Positions 16,445 through 25,353 of a DNA stretch of 64,000 nucleotides are shown here, piece after piece. A program made the position numbers and the translations under genes. Each line of letters begins with the position of its first letter. The first letter of the stretch is position 1. The stretch spans positions 1 to 64,000 of the forward strand of contig NZ_JAHLDL010000002.1 in the NCBI RefSeq assembly GCF_018861315.1, written 5' to 3'. Below the pieces are notes generated by a model. The model was not told where the DNA came from. It saw nothing but the letters and a program-made list of their open reading frames with translations, and searched no databases. The DNA comes from Clostridium bowmanii. Its GTDB lineage: Bacteria > Bacillota > Clostridia > Clostridiales > Clostridiaceae.

Positions 16445-17263
16445 ATGGAAAAAACGACAAGTAGAAAACGTTATAAATGGTGGAGATTATTAATAAAAGG
16501 GTTAATAATATACATAGTAGGCTTAGAAGTTTTGGTATTAACGCAAAATCCAAATTTATTTCCATCAATAGTGATGCTGGGCAACTTCCTTATACCAGTT
16601 ATCTACGTGGCTTTTTTATATCAAAAAAGAAATTTGAGCAATGTAAGTATGCCTATGACACTTGCAGGTTTCTTTTATGGTGGGTTTTTAGGAGTGTTTG
16701 CTTCAGCAATGCTTGAACCAATTTTTATCCATAACTTAGAATTTTCAACAGCTATATTTGTAGGTATAATTGAAGAATTTGCAAAAATCGTTGGAGTACT
16801 AGTTATTTTCAGAAATAGAAACCATGACCTTCAGCTAGATGGGTTAATTATTGGAGCAGCCGCGGGAATGGGATTTGCAGCATTAGAGAGTTCAGGCTAT
16901 GCCTTTACTACGTTTTTAAATAGTGGTGGAAGTTTATCATCTACTGTTTATATAACACTACTTAGAGGGATATTATCTCCACTAGGGCATGGTACTTGGA
17001 CAGCTATTTTAGCAGCTGTACTTTTAAGAGAAAGTGCCGCGAGAAAATTTACATTAAATTTAAGGGTTATTGGAGCATATGTTACGGTGGTTTTGCTACA
17101 TGGACTTTGGAATGGAATGCCTTCAGTAATTGGATTGTTTACATCTTCCACAACTGTTATTTTTATCGGACAGTGCATCATTGGTGTTCTTGGCATACTT
17201 ATATTGATTATGTTGTGGTTTAAAGCAAAAAAACAGGCGCGAGAACGATTAGCAGGGAATTAA
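16445..17263 (+). CDS. PrsW-like intramembrane metalloprotease
   Basis: 272 residues with about eight hydrophobic segments. Family motifs are IIEEFAK (metal/catalytic Glu pair, near residue 109), GAAAGMGFAALES and LLHGLWN in the later membrane segments. In Bacillus, PrsW starts cutting of the anti-sigma factor RsiW; the substrate here is unknown and no anti-sigma gene is adjacent. The start ATG 16445 follows GGAAAGGAA; an upstream ATG at 16286 would add 53 polar residues without a ribosome site, so it was not used. Confidence 0.82.
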   Translation: MEKTTSRKRYKWWRLLIKGLIIYIVGLEVLVLTQNPNLFPSIVMLGNFLIPVIYVAFLYQKRNLSNVSMPMTLAGFFYGGFLGVFASAMLEPIFIHNLEFSTAIFVGIIEEFAKIVGVLVIFRNRNHDLQLDGLIIGAAAGMGFAALESSGYAFTTFLNSGGSLSSTVYITLLRGILSPLGHGTWTAILAAVLLRESAARKFTLNLRVIGAYVTVVLLHGLWNGMPSVIGLFTSSTTVIFIGQCIIGVLGILILIMLWFKAKKQARERLAGN

Positions 17264-17348
17264 TATTGTTAGTATATTTTCGTCAATTTATCCTAATCAT
17301 AAAGTAGTAAAGTAATAAAATAAAATTACATGTGAGGATGGTGAAAAA

Positions 17349-17861
17349 ATGAAAAATACAAAAATTGCTTCAATATTAATTAGTGTCAGTATGACTATTA
17401 TAGTATTTTCTGGTTGTAGTAATAGTACAAAAATACCAAATGTAGTTACGAAACAACAAATGAATAACACTATAAAACCTAATCAATCTAATTCAACAGC
17501 TATGAGGGAACTTTATTCTAAGACCCTTAAAGAGTTAGTTACTGCAAAGACAATAACAAAGACCCAGTCAAGTAAAGTGCTTTCAGCAATAACAAGCAAT
17601 ATGACACCTAATACAGTAATGACACCCAATACAGTACCGACACCTAATACTGTAATGACACCTAATACAGTAACGACACCTAATACTGCAATGACACCTG
17701 ATGCAGTAACGACACCTAATACAGTAACAGCACCTGATACAACACCTATTATTAAAAGGATAAGCTCATTAGTGAAAAGTAAAGTAATCACTCAAGCACA
17801 AGCTAATACTATAAACCTCAAAATTCAAGAAGCTATGAAAAATATTCGAAGTAATAAGTAA
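17349..17861 (+). CDS. Small lipoprotein with TPNTV tandem repeats
   Basis: 170 residues. A lipoprotein signal peptide ends at the lipobox VFSGC (Cys23), so the protein should be anchored outside the membrane. Residues about 78-132 are eight to nine tandem five-residue units of the type TPNTV (variants TPNTA, TPDAV, APDTT), encoded by 15-bp DNA repeats at about 17603-17745. Flanking helical segments (about 50-75 and 137-168) resemble each other (L-x-x-A-K-x-I-T-x-x-Q). Function unknown. Such DNA repeats can change copy number by slippage. Confidence 0.75.
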   Translation: MKNTKIASILISVSMTIIVFSGCSNSTKIPNVVTKQQMNNTIKPNQSNSTAMRELYSKTLKELVTAKTITKTQSSKVLSAITSNMTPNTVMTPNTVPTPNTVMTPNTVTTPNTAMTPDAVTTPNTVTAPDTTPIIKRISSLVKSKVITQAQANTINLKIQEAMKNIRSNK

Positions 17862-17892
17862 GTATTTATAATTTTATAAAACAGGTTTAAGG

Positions 17893-17925
17893 AACTAGAG
17901 TTTAATACTCTAGTCTTTTAATTTT
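17893..17925 (+). terminator. Intrinsic terminator
   Basis: ACTAGAGT and ACTCTAGT form an 8-bp stem around TTAAT and are followed by CTTTTAATTTT. Confidence 0.75.
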
Positions 17926-17969
17926 ACTGAAAAGTGTAATAAATTTGTTGAATTTACTTTGGTTGAAAA

Positions 17970-19736
17970 CTAAAGAGCATCCTCTTTTAATAAATCCTTA
18001 AAATATGACACTGGCATCGGCTTTGCATAATAGTAGCCTTGTGCTAAATCACAACCAATTTCACGTAAAAACTCTACGTGATCCTTTGTTTCAACACCCT
18101 CTGCTACTGTCTCTATTTCTAATTCCTTTGACATTGCAATAATGCTTTTAATAATTATTTTTCCGCGGGCAGTATTTAAGGTATCTTTTAAAAATTCACG
18201 ATCGAGCTTTATGACATCTATAAAAATATCTTTTAACACATTTAATGATGAGTATCCTGAACCAAAATCATCAATTGATATTCTAAAGCCAATATTGTGA
18301 AGTCTTCTTGTGACATCAAGTACAATATCTATATTATTGGAAAATACACTTTCTGTAAGCTCGAGTTCTATGACTTCGGGCTGAATATTATATTTATCAA
18401 AAATAGATTTCAAAGTATCTACATATGCTGGATTATTAAGATGAAGTCTTGACTGATTTATAGATACAACAAGAGGTTTGAGGCCTTCCAATGCCCATTC
18501 CTTTTGTAATTTACATATTTCTTCAAAAACATACATATCAATTTTAGTAACGAAGCCATTTTTCTCGAAAAGAGGAATAAAGTTGTCTGGCATTACAATC
18601 CATTTTTGGGGGTGTTGCCAGCGAATCAATGCCTCCGCACCTGCAATTTTTTCTGATTTAAAATCATATTTTGGTTGCAAAAACACCTTAAAATCTCCAT
18701 TTTTTAAAGCTTCATGCATTTCGTTTTCAATACTACTTTCCATAATTATTTTGTTGCGTATATTATCATCATAGAAAGAATATGCACTGGTGTAGCCTCC
18801 CTTAATCATATTAACCGCAAGGATTGCTCGGTCACTCATAGTATCCAATGTCATATCAGTATTATTGATTACAAAAATACCTGAACATATAACTATATTA
18901 AAATTAGTTAAAAACTCAAAACTTGAAATTTCTTCGTTTATTTTGTTAAATCTGCTTTCTAGTTTATTTTTATCTGAGTATTCAAGGAGAAGAAAGAACT
19001 TATCGTCTGTAATACGTGCGAAAACCTCGTCTTGATTGATCTGTTGGGATAATACGTATGCCATATGCTTTAATAGAGAATCACCCTGTTCATGACCAAA
19101 AAGGTCATTAATTAATTTAAAATTATCAATATCCAGTACGATAAAAACATATTGATTTGCATCATCTTTAATGAGCTTTTCAGCATGTAGTTTAAAGGAG
19201 TTTTTATTTGCACCATTGGTTAATTCATCAGTATATATAAGATTTTTGTTTTCCTCCTTTAATTTGAGCTCCTGCTCTTTCCTAGCTGTTATGTCAAAAA
19301 TTATTCCAGCTATAAATTCAGGTTTTCCATCAATACCTCGTTGTGTTATCTTACCTCGATCATAAAACCACTTCCAGCTTTTATCCTTAGCTTGGATGCG
19401 ATACTGAGTCTCGTAAGTACTAGCTTTGCCTTGTATATGAAGGATCATGGCATTCATCGTATTCTGGTAGTCCTCTGGATGTATTTTATCTGTAAAAAAT
19501 TGATAAGTTATTTTTTCTGGTATATCTTCCATCCTATAACCTAATGTAGTTACCTTTAACTTATTAAAAGAAACAGAATTAGTTTTCAAATTGAAATACC
19601 AGTGCCCTAAATTTCTAGACCAGGCAAAATCGAGCCTACTTTCCTGTTCTTTTTCTTTTAAAAGTTCATTATTAATCATCTCAAAATCAGTTATTCTATC
19701 AATTAGCGCTTCATAGGTATATTTAGAATAATCCAT
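17970..19736 (-). CDS. PAS-GGDEF-EAL protein, probable c-di-GMP phosphodiesterase
   Basis: 588 residues, soluble. PAS_3 domain (about 40-155), GGDEF-like domain (about 165-325) and EAL domain (about 335-580). The cyclase motif is degenerate: TDDKF stands where GGDEF should be, so cyclase activity is unlikely. The EAL domain keeps its catalytic set: GAEALIRW, INQSRL, ELTES, DDFGSGYS, the Lys in KLDRE, AEGVET and QGYYYAKP. It should hydrolyse c-di-GMP, with GGDEF as a possible GTP sensor. Monocistronic on the minus strand, ending beside the terminator of the convergent lipoprotein gene. Confidence 0.88.
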   Translation of the reverse strand: MDYSKYTYEALIDRITDFEMINNELLKEKEQESRLDFAWSRNLGHWYFNLKTNSVSFNKLKVTTLGYRMEDIPEKITYQFFTDKIHPEDYQNTMNAMILHIQGKASTYETQYRIQAKDKSWKWFYDRGKITQRGIDGKPEFIAGIIFDITARKEQELKLKEENKNLIYTDELTNGANKNSFKLHAEKLIKDDANQYVFIVLDIDNFKLINDLFGHEQGDSLLKHMAYVLSQQINQDEVFARITDDKFFLLLEYSDKNKLESRFNKINEEISSFEFLTNFNIVICSGIFVINNTDMTLDTMSDRAILAVNMIKGGYTSAYSFYDDNIRNKIIMESSIENEMHEALKNGDFKVFLQPKYDFKSEKIAGAEALIRWQHPQKWIVMPDNFIPLFEKNGFVTKIDMYVFEEICKLQKEWALEGLKPLVVSINQSRLHLNNPAYVDTLKSIFDKYNIQPEVIELELTESVFSNNIDIVLDVTRRLHNIGFRISIDDFGSGYSSLNVLKDIFIDVIKLDREFLKDTLNTARGKIIIKSIIAMSKELEIETVAEGVETKDHVEFLREIGCDLAQGYYYAKPMPVSYFKDLLKEDAL

Positions 19737-19907
19737 ATGATTATATCTCCTTCACATTTATTTAAACGAGCAAGGGATTCAGCCTTGATTTGTATTTGCG
19801 ACCTAATAATAAGCTATTTTGTATTTTATTACAACGTATATTATTGAAAGACTCCTAATCTTAATATCTCTTATTCTATCCATAAAGGTAAAATATTTAA
19901 AAGTTGC

Positions 19908-19969
19908 AACAGAAAAACCGTAGTCAAAGCAGTGCGGTGAATCGTACTGCTGGGTGGGTGACTGCTGTT
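19908..19969. other. Nested hairpin element between divergent genes
   Basis: Three complementary pairs are nested: AACAG/CTGTT, AGTCA/TGACT and GCAGT/ACTGC (19908-19969), with a further CG/CG pair inside. The segment is much richer in GC than its flanks. It matches no riboswitch I know and no terminator T-tract follows. It may be a small structured RNA or a relic. The rest of 19737-20072 holds only the promoter of the MarR gene. Confidence 0.35.
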
Positions 19970-20010
19970 AAAAATACTGCAGGAAAATCTCAATTATGAC
20001 TGATATGTAA

Positions 20011-20060
20011 TTGACAAACTAACAATGTAGATATATCATATAGTTAGACAGGCTAACTAT
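20011..20060 (+). promoter_or_regulatory. Promoter and palindromic operator of the MarR gene
   Basis: TTGACA (20011-20016), 17 bases and TATCAT (20034-20039) form a promoter. The palindrome ATAGTTAG/CTAACTAT (20040-20047 and 20053-20060) begins right after the -10 box, and a half-site CTAAC lies in the spacer. This is a likely autoregulatory MarR binding site. Confidence 0.7.
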
Positions 20061-20072
20061 GTGGAGGGTTAA

Positions 20073-20495
20073 ATGGAGATTAATATTATAAATAGTGCGG
20101 ATGCAGTAGGTATGTTTTGCCGGTTCCAAATGAACACAAAAAGAGATATACCTATAAGACCAAGCGAGATGGGGGTACTAATTTTCACACAAAAGCAAAG
20201 CGTCCCTGTAACACCATTGATGATCAGCCAATTTTTTAAAATTGCAAAACCATCGGTGACTTCAATGATAAATGCACTAGTTAAACATTACTATTTGACA
20301 AAAAAACCATCTGTAATTGATAAAAGAAGTTATACTCTTGAAATTACTGAAAAGGGTAATAGTCTTGTTGAATCTACTTTTGTTGAATATTTCAAATTCA
20401 TCGAATTACTTAAAGAAAAAATGGGAGAAAATAGATTTAATCAATTTATTGAGTTAATACAAATTGCTAATGGCATATTAGATGAGGTGAAATAA
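20073..20495 (+). CDS. MarR family transcriptional regulator
   Basis: 140 residues with a winged helix: MISQFFKIAKPSVTSMINAL is the recognition region and VIDKRSYTLEITEKG is the wing. ATG 20073 follows GGAGGG. Its stop codon is immediately followed by the start of the NmrA-like gene, so the two form an operon. It probably represses that operon through the palindrome upstream and responds to a small molecule. Confidence 0.85.
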   Translation: MEINIINSADAVGMFCRFQMNTKRDIPIRPSEMGVLIFTQKQSVPVTPLMISQFFKIAKPSVTSMINALVKHYYLTKKPSVIDKRSYTLEITEKGNSLVESTFVEYFKFIELLKEKMGENRFNQFIELIQIANGILDEVK

Positions 20496-21353
20496 ATGAA
20501 AATACTTGTTACTGGAGCATCAGGTAATGTAGGAAGTTATGTAGTGAAGGAATTATTAAAAATGGGTGAGGATGTTGTTGCAGCTGGAACAGATATAAAA
20601 AAGCTTCAAAAGATTTTTGGTGATAAAATCAAATTTGCTGAGTTTGATTTTACAAGACCGGAAACATTTGAAAAAGCACTGGATAGTGTTGATAGGATAT
20701 TTTTAATGAGGCCGCCACATTTGGGTAAACCCGAAGATTTATATCCTTTTATAGAAACAGCTAAAAAACATTCTATAAAGCTTTTGTCTTTTTTATCCTT
20801 AATGGGCATTGAAAAGAACAAAATTCCGCCACATCATAAAATTGAAAAGTACATTGAAGAATTGGGTATTCCATTTGCGCATATTCGCCCGGGGTTTTTT
20901 ATGCAAAATGTTTCAGGGATACATTCCGAAGAAATTAAAGAGAAAGATAAAATATTTATACCAGCTGGGAAAAGTAAGACCAGTTTTATAGATGTTGCTG
21001 ACATTGGACTGGCAATAGCAACTGTGTTACATGAACCAGAAAAATACAAAAATACAGAACACACTATTACCGGACCAGAAGCATTAGACTACTATCAAGT
21101 TGCAGAGATTTTAAGTAATTTAACGGGCAGAAAAATAGCTTATGCTAGGCCTGGGTTTTTAAAATATAGAAATTACTATATTAAAAAACGTGGATTTGAT
21201 AAAGGATATGTAAACATTACTGTGGCACTTTATTTTATGACTAGAATGGGTACAGCAAAAGCGATAACAAATGAGTTTTTTAATCTCACAGGAAAACAGC
21301 CAAAAACCTTTGAGGAATTTGCAAAGGAAAATATTAGTGCTTTTATTAAGTGA
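20496..21353 (+). CDS. NmrA-like NAD(P)-binding oxidoreductase
   Basis: 285 residues. N-terminal Rossmann motif VTGASGNVGSYV, then FLMRPP and the HIRPGFFMQN region typical of atypical short-chain dehydrogenases of the NmrA/azoreductase/QorB-like group. It may be a quinone or azo reductase, or a redox sensor; the substrate is unknown. It is translated directly after marR with no gap. The next gene-like element downstream is the minus-strand small RNA. Confidence 0.82.
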   Translation: MKILVTGASGNVGSYVVKELLKMGEDVVAAGTDIKKLQKIFGDKIKFAEFDFTRPETFEKALDSVDRIFLMRPPHLGKPEDLYPFIETAKKHSIKLLSFLSLMGIEKNKIPPHHKIEKYIEELGIPFAHIRPGFFMQNVSGIHSEEIKEKDKIFIPAGKSKTSFIDVADIGLAIATVLHEPEKYKNTEHTITGPEALDYYQVAEILSNLTGRKIAYARPGFLKYRNYYIKKRGFDKGYVNITVALYFMTRMGTAKAITNEFFNLTGKQPKTFEEFAKENISAFIK

Positions 21354-21418
21354 AGGGGCCAGCATTTACAATTTATTCATGTCCCCCGGGTGTTTTTATG
21401 AGTAAGCGAATTTGCTAG

Positions 21419-21521
21419 AATAAAGAAAAGGCTGTGAAGTATAACTTCACAGCCTTTATTATTAAAGTAAAGGGGGACTTCGCTTTAATTAATCTATCAA
21501 TTTAATAACTTATTAACCTAT
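21419..21521 (-). ncRNA. Candidate small RNA, copy B, with C-rich loop and own terminator
   Basis: Second copy of the element at 9308-9438, also on the minus strand. Promoter-like TTGTTT (21555-21550) and TATCAT (21533-21528) are spaced by 16 bases, as in copy A. The transcript would carry the ATTAAAG/CTTTAAT hairpin with loop GTCCCCCTTT and end at AAAGGCTGTGAAG/CTTCACAGCCTTT plus TCTTTA. TGTCGAAA (21545-21552) overlaps the promoter, again like a Spo0A box. The middle differs from copy A by indels, while promoter, C-rich loop and terminator are kept. Ends are estimates. Confidence 0.6.
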
Positions 21522-21678
21522 AAGTAAATGATAACATATAATTATGTCGAAACAATGAAAAAAATGTAAAGTATTTATAAATAAACTTCTTTCACATACA
21601 TTCCATAGCTTTGGTTATATTAATATTGGAATATCAATTTTTAAAAGGCAAATTTTTTTAATAAAGGAGGATCCTACA

Positions 21679-21834
21679 ATGGCGCATATAGACAAAAAAA
21701 ACAATCAAGAAAGTAAAAAACTTGGTCAAAACACAAAAAAACAATTAGCTGAAATGAAGGTAGAAGCTGCGAGTGAAATAGGATTTTCTATACATTCTAA
21801 AAAAAATGCAAAAGTTAAAAATAAATATTCCTAG
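21679..21834 (+). CDS. Small acid-soluble spore protein-like peptide
   Basis: 51 residues, Lys-rich. Residues 26-35 (MKVEAASEIG) follow the conserved alpha/beta-SASP block that includes the GPR protease site (MK-x-E-x-A-x-E-x-G). The second conserved SASP block (G-x-x-GG) is missing, so it is a short or divergent member. Strong ribosome site AAAGGAGG and a perfect 14-bp terminator downstream. In spores SASPs coat DNA; that role is inferred here from one motif. Confidence 0.6.
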   Translation: MAHIDKKNNQESKKLGQNTKKQLAEMKVEAASEIGFSIHSKKNAKVKNKYS

Positions 21835-21837
21835 ATT

Positions 21838-21876
21838 TTATAAGGGAGATGCAATAAGACATCTCCCTTATAAAAA
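21838..21876 (+). terminator. Intrinsic terminator of the SASP-like gene
   Basis: TTATAAGGGAGATG and CATCTCCCTTATAA form a perfect 14-bp stem with loop CAATAAGA. Confidence 0.8.
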
Positions 21877-21978
21877 TAAGAAGCAGATGGTTTAAACTTA
21901 TGCTTATTTATATATTAAATTTATATTTTTCTTTCCTCTGTATATCTAAAAACACTATTATATGGTTTCCTAATAAAT

Positions 21979-22344
21979 CTAGCTGCTTTTTTCTACAATC
22001 TGAATCTTTAACCCATTTGGATCTAAAATAAAAAAATACTTTATATTTGGATTTGGCTGAAATGGACCACTTTGAATTTCTATTCCTTTTTCTTTAACCA
22101 AGGTCATCATCTCATCCACTGAATTAAATTGAAATCCTAATGAAATATCTTTACCTAAGGTTACTTCATTCAGATCACTATTATGTACTAACTCAAGCTT
22201 CGTTTCTCCGTCGCCTAGAAATGCTATTTCCATTTTAGGACCTGCCTTAAACCTTCTATCTATAGTTAGCCCAACTATATCCTCATAAAACTTTAAAGAT
22301 TCCTCCATATTATTAACCATTACGGTACTCCAACAAAAACCCAT
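21979..22344 (-). CDS. VOC (glyoxalase/bleomycin-resistance) family protein
   Basis: 121 residues, one VOC unit pair: begins GFCWSTVMVNNMEESLKFYEDIVG, with FLGDGETKLELV in the middle and FILDPNGLKIQIVE at the end. The family binds metal and acts in lyase, dioxygenase or drug-binding reactions; the substrate here is unknown. It is monocistronic with start ATG 22344 behind GGAAAG. The 340 bases between it and the divergent chemoreceptor gene hold no other gene. Confidence 0.8.
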   Translation of the reverse strand: MGFCWSTVMVNNMEESLKFYEDIVGLTIDRRFKAGPKMEIAFLGDGETKLELVHNSDLNEVTLGKDISLGFQFNSVDEMMTLVKEKGIEIQSGPFQPNPNIKYFFILDPNGLKIQIVEKSS

Positions 22345-22686
22345 AAAAATCTTTCCTTTTATTATTATATTATATTACGCATAGCAAATATTAATTTCCT
22401 TTTTTTAAATTTGTTTTTCTTCCATGATTAATTTCTCTTTTCTGAATTACAATTGTTTACTATTATTATACTATAAAAATGCTAAGAAATGTTGCAAGCC
22501 TGAATTGCTTTTTTCCTTTTGCATATAGTGATGTTTAATATTATTATACATTTAGTTACATGATAATATTAAGTTTGTATGAAATGTGTCGATAAATAAG
22601 TGACAAGGTAATATGTTTTGTTTAAATTAAAAGATACTCAAGAAACATGCAAATTTTAACTTCAATTACGTTATGGGGGGATAATT

Positions 22687-24465
22687 ATGAAAAAAATTAG
22701 TACGAAGATAATATTAATGGCTGTGTCTATTGTGATTTTTACATCATTATGCATAGGAACATATGTAATTATACAAAATTTTAACACAAATAAGTCTATG
22801 GTATCAAGTACAGAAAAGATTATGAGAGATAACTTTGACGCACAAATTAAGTATCAAGTTCAAAATGCAGTTTCAATGCTTGAGGGCATAAATAAGAGGC
22901 TTGAAAAAAACGAAATTACACTTGAACAAGCTAAAAAGATTGGTGAAGATCAATTAAGAGGATTGAAATACGGTAAGAACGGCTATTTTTGGGCAGATAC
23001 GGAAGAAGGTATTAATATTGTTTTAAACGGCACACCCACAGAAGGAACAAATAGATTTAATACTGTGGATGCAAAGGGTAAATTTTTGATAAAGGATATT
23101 ATTGCAAATGGTATGAAAGAAGATGGCGGATTTACTGATTATTGGTTTCCTAAAAAGGGTGAAAGTGTACCTCTTCCTAAAAGAGGTTATAGCTTAGAAT
23201 TTAAACCTTTTAAATGGATTATTGGTACAGGTAATTATGTTAACGATATTGATAATGTGGTAGTTGCAAAAGAGACTGAACTTAATAAAAAATTTACTGA
23301 AAGTTTAATTTCACTTATTGCTATTAATATATTTCTTATAGTCGTTTCTGCAGCTTTTGCATGGTTTTTTAGTAAAAGGATAACTAAACCCATTTTACTT
23401 ATCACAGAACTTGTAGACAAAACTGCGAATCTTGATTTAATTATAGATGAAAAACTAACAGATCAAATTAATTGTTATAAGGATGAAACTGGACAGATAG
23501 GAAGAGCTGTAAATAATCTAAGAAAGGACCTTAGAGATATTACTGTACTTATTAAAAGTGATTCAAATGAAATAATAAGATTTACGGATCAATTGTCTAA
23601 AGCTACAGGAGACACAGTTGTTTCAATTAAAGCTGTTACTCAAACTGTAGAGGAGCTAGCTAAAGGTTCTGTATCACAAGCAAGTGATTCTCAGGAAATA
23701 TCTGAAAATTTATCTAGCTTAGCAGATGAAATAGATATCGCTGTAGCAAGCTCATCGCAAGTGAAAATTTTATCAGAGGAGGTTAAAACAGTAAATCAAA
23801 GTAGTAAGAATACTTTTAAGGTATTAAAAATGAAACTTGAAAAAAATAATGAAGCCTCACAGGAAGTCTCAAGAAATATTGATATTCTTTCAACAAAATC
23901 AACCTCCATTGGGGAAATTGTAAGCTCTATTCAAGCAATAGCTGCACAGACAAACCTTTTGGCATTAAATGCAGCTATAGAAGCAGCTAGAGCTGGAGAA
24001 TCCGGAAGAGGATTTGCTGTAGTAGCAGATGAAATAAGAAAACTTGCAGAACAAACCGCTGTTTCAACCAAGGAAATAGGTGATGTAATACAAGAAATTC
24101 AAAAGGAGATTGATAAAGCAAATAGCAGCATGAATATTGGAAACCATATTGTCCAAGAAGTAGAAGATGCTTTAAAGGAAACAGACAATTCCTTTGCAAT
24201 TATAGAAGACTCCATTGATAATACTTTAGTTAGGATAGGTGAATTAACTGAGAATGTTTCAAAAGTAGATGCAGATAAGAGTAAAATTGTACTGGCATTT
24301 GAATCTATTTCAGCAGTATCAGAAGAATCTGCAGCTGCTACAGAAGAAGTTTCAGCGTCTATGGATGAACAACTTGAAAGTATGGAGAGTATATCTACTA
24401 CTAGTGAAGAACTTAGAGATATATCATACAAACTTGAAAAGCTAATAAGTAAATTTAAAATTTAG
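22687..24465 (+). CDS. Methyl-accepting chemotaxis protein with Cache sensor
   Basis: 592 residues, membrane receptor. TM1 about 8-30; extracellular single Cache domain about 40-190 ([33 protein letters not shown]); TM2 about 200-225; HAMP about 226-285; cytoplasmic signalling domain with the conserved tip around [20 protein letters not shown] and a long helical hairpin to the C-terminus. The Cache type often binds small carboxylates. The ribosome site is GGGGGGAT just before the ATG, a G-run complementary to the C-rich small-RNA loop. Single gene with a terminator at 24531. Confidence 0.92.
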   Translation: MKKISTKIILMAVSIVIFTSLCIGTYVIIQNFNTNKSMVSSTEKIMRDNFDAQIKYQVQNAVSMLEGINKRLEKNEITLEQAKKIGEDQLRGLKYGKNGYFWADTEEGINIVLNGTPTEGTNRFNTVDAKGKFLIKDIIANGMKEDGGFTDYWFPKKGESVPLPKRGYSLEFKPFKWIIGTGNYVNDIDNVVVAKETELNKKFTESLISLIAINIFLIVVSAAFAWFFSKRITKPILLITELVDKTANLDLIIDEKLTDQINCYKDETGQIGRAVNNLRKDLRDITVLIKSDSNEIIRFTDQLSKATGDTVVSIKAVTQTVEELAKGSVSQASDSQEISENLSSLADEIDIAVASSSQVKILSEEVKTVNQSSKNTFKVLKMKLEKNNEASQEVSRNIDILSTKSTSIGEIVSSIQAIAAQTNLLALNAAIEAARAGESGRGFAVVADEIRKLAEQTAVSTKEIGDVIQEIQKEIDKANSSMNIGNHIVQEVEDALKETDNSFAIIEDSIDNTLVRIGELTENVSKVDADKSKIVLAFESISAVSEESAAATEEVSASMDEQLESMESISTTSEELRDISYKLEKLISKFKI

Positions 24466-24530
24466 CAGGAACTACGAATACTGTAGCAAAAATAGAAATA
24501 TGCCAAGCTGGACAAATGATTTATTAAATG

Positions 24531-24573
24531 AATAGCTAGTAAAACAAAGTGTTTTTACTAGCTATTTTTTCGT
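24531..24573 (+). terminator. Intrinsic terminator of the chemoreceptor gene
   Basis: AATAGCTAGTAAAAA and TTTTTACTAGCTATT pair around a short loop and are followed by TTTT. The phoA-like gene has a very similar terminator at 28291. Confidence 0.8.
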
Positions 24574-24679
24574 AAAAAACTATATATTCACAATAGTAGG
24601 CACAAGAAAGGTTAAAAATACCGATATACATAGAGTTTGTGTTATTATGTGCAATTACAAAATATCATAGTACAATATT

Positions 24680-25011
24680 TTGAGGGTGATAAATATTAAA
24701 ATTTCTATGAAGTTATTCAGAATAGTATTAGTAGCAAATTTAATTCTAGTATTATTTCTTTACATATTTTCAAAAGCATATCTACTAAAAAACTTCGTCA
24801 ATACTGAAATTGATAATACTCATACAACAACTAACGTTGTGCTTAATTATATTCAATGGGAGCTTTCTAATTTGAATGCTATGAATGTAGACTATGCAAG
24901 ATGGGATGAAACCTATAAATACTTAGAGGATAGAAATAATGATTATATAAAAAGTAATTTTGATGATACAACATCTATGGTAAGAGCAAGAATAGACCTT
25001 GGAAATTTTTT
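24680..25011 (+). pseudogene. CHASE4-type sensor gene, N-terminal remnant
   Basis: An uncleaved signal anchor (LVANLILVLFLYIFSKAYLL) is followed by the start of a CHASE4 extracellular sensor domain (NVDYARWDETYKYLED). Likely start ATG 24707 or an earlier non-ATG codon behind GAGGGTGAT. Coherence ends at about 25011, where the sequence joins a piece of apparently the same gene in the opposite orientation (next entry). The intact protein would have been a membrane GGDEF-type sensor. Confidence 0.75.
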
Positions 25012-25353
25012 TCAGTTTGGAAGACCTGTAAGAGTGTCATAATATGCAAGTGTAACTATAGTTTCATCAGATTTTTGTAATCTATGAAACATATCGTTAA
25101 ATTTACATCCAAGTTTCGAAATTTCATGGTTTCCTTTTAACATAATAACTGCTGATAAGTCGTTAGTACTATGAACATTTTCAATTATTGATTTTATAGT
25201 GCTAATTTTTTTGACAACAAGTATGTGCATTAATGCTAGAATACCTATTGAAAAGAACACTGAAACCATTGTTATAACTAGAAGATAAAAATTTACAGTT
25301 TCTTGAGCATTCTTAAACATATTTCTTGGCAAAGTAATTTTTACTAAGGTACT
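25012..25353 (-). pseudogene. Inverted HAMP-to-GGDEF start segment of the sensor gene
   Basis: On the minus strand, read from 25353 downwards: VKITLPRNMFKNAQE (end of a CHASE4 domain), a membrane segment (FYLLVITMVSVFFSIGILAL), a HAMP-like linker and AYYDTLTGLPN, which is the invariant start of a GGDEF domain; a stop follows at the junction with the CHASE4 fragment. The rest of the GGDEF domain is absent. The segment is fused in frame to the IS30 transposase fragment, so the rearrangement joined IS and host sequence. Confidence 0.75.

Noticed and set aside
17603-17745. CRISPR-like array from the regular 15-base repeats.
   Set aside because: The repeats are contiguous without spacers and lie in frame inside a lipoprotein gene.
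19908-19969. Possible c-di-GMP or tetrahydrofolate riboswitch near the EAL and MarR genes.
   Set aside because: The nested stems lack the conserved loops and receptor motifs of both classes; it was kept only as an unassigned structured element.
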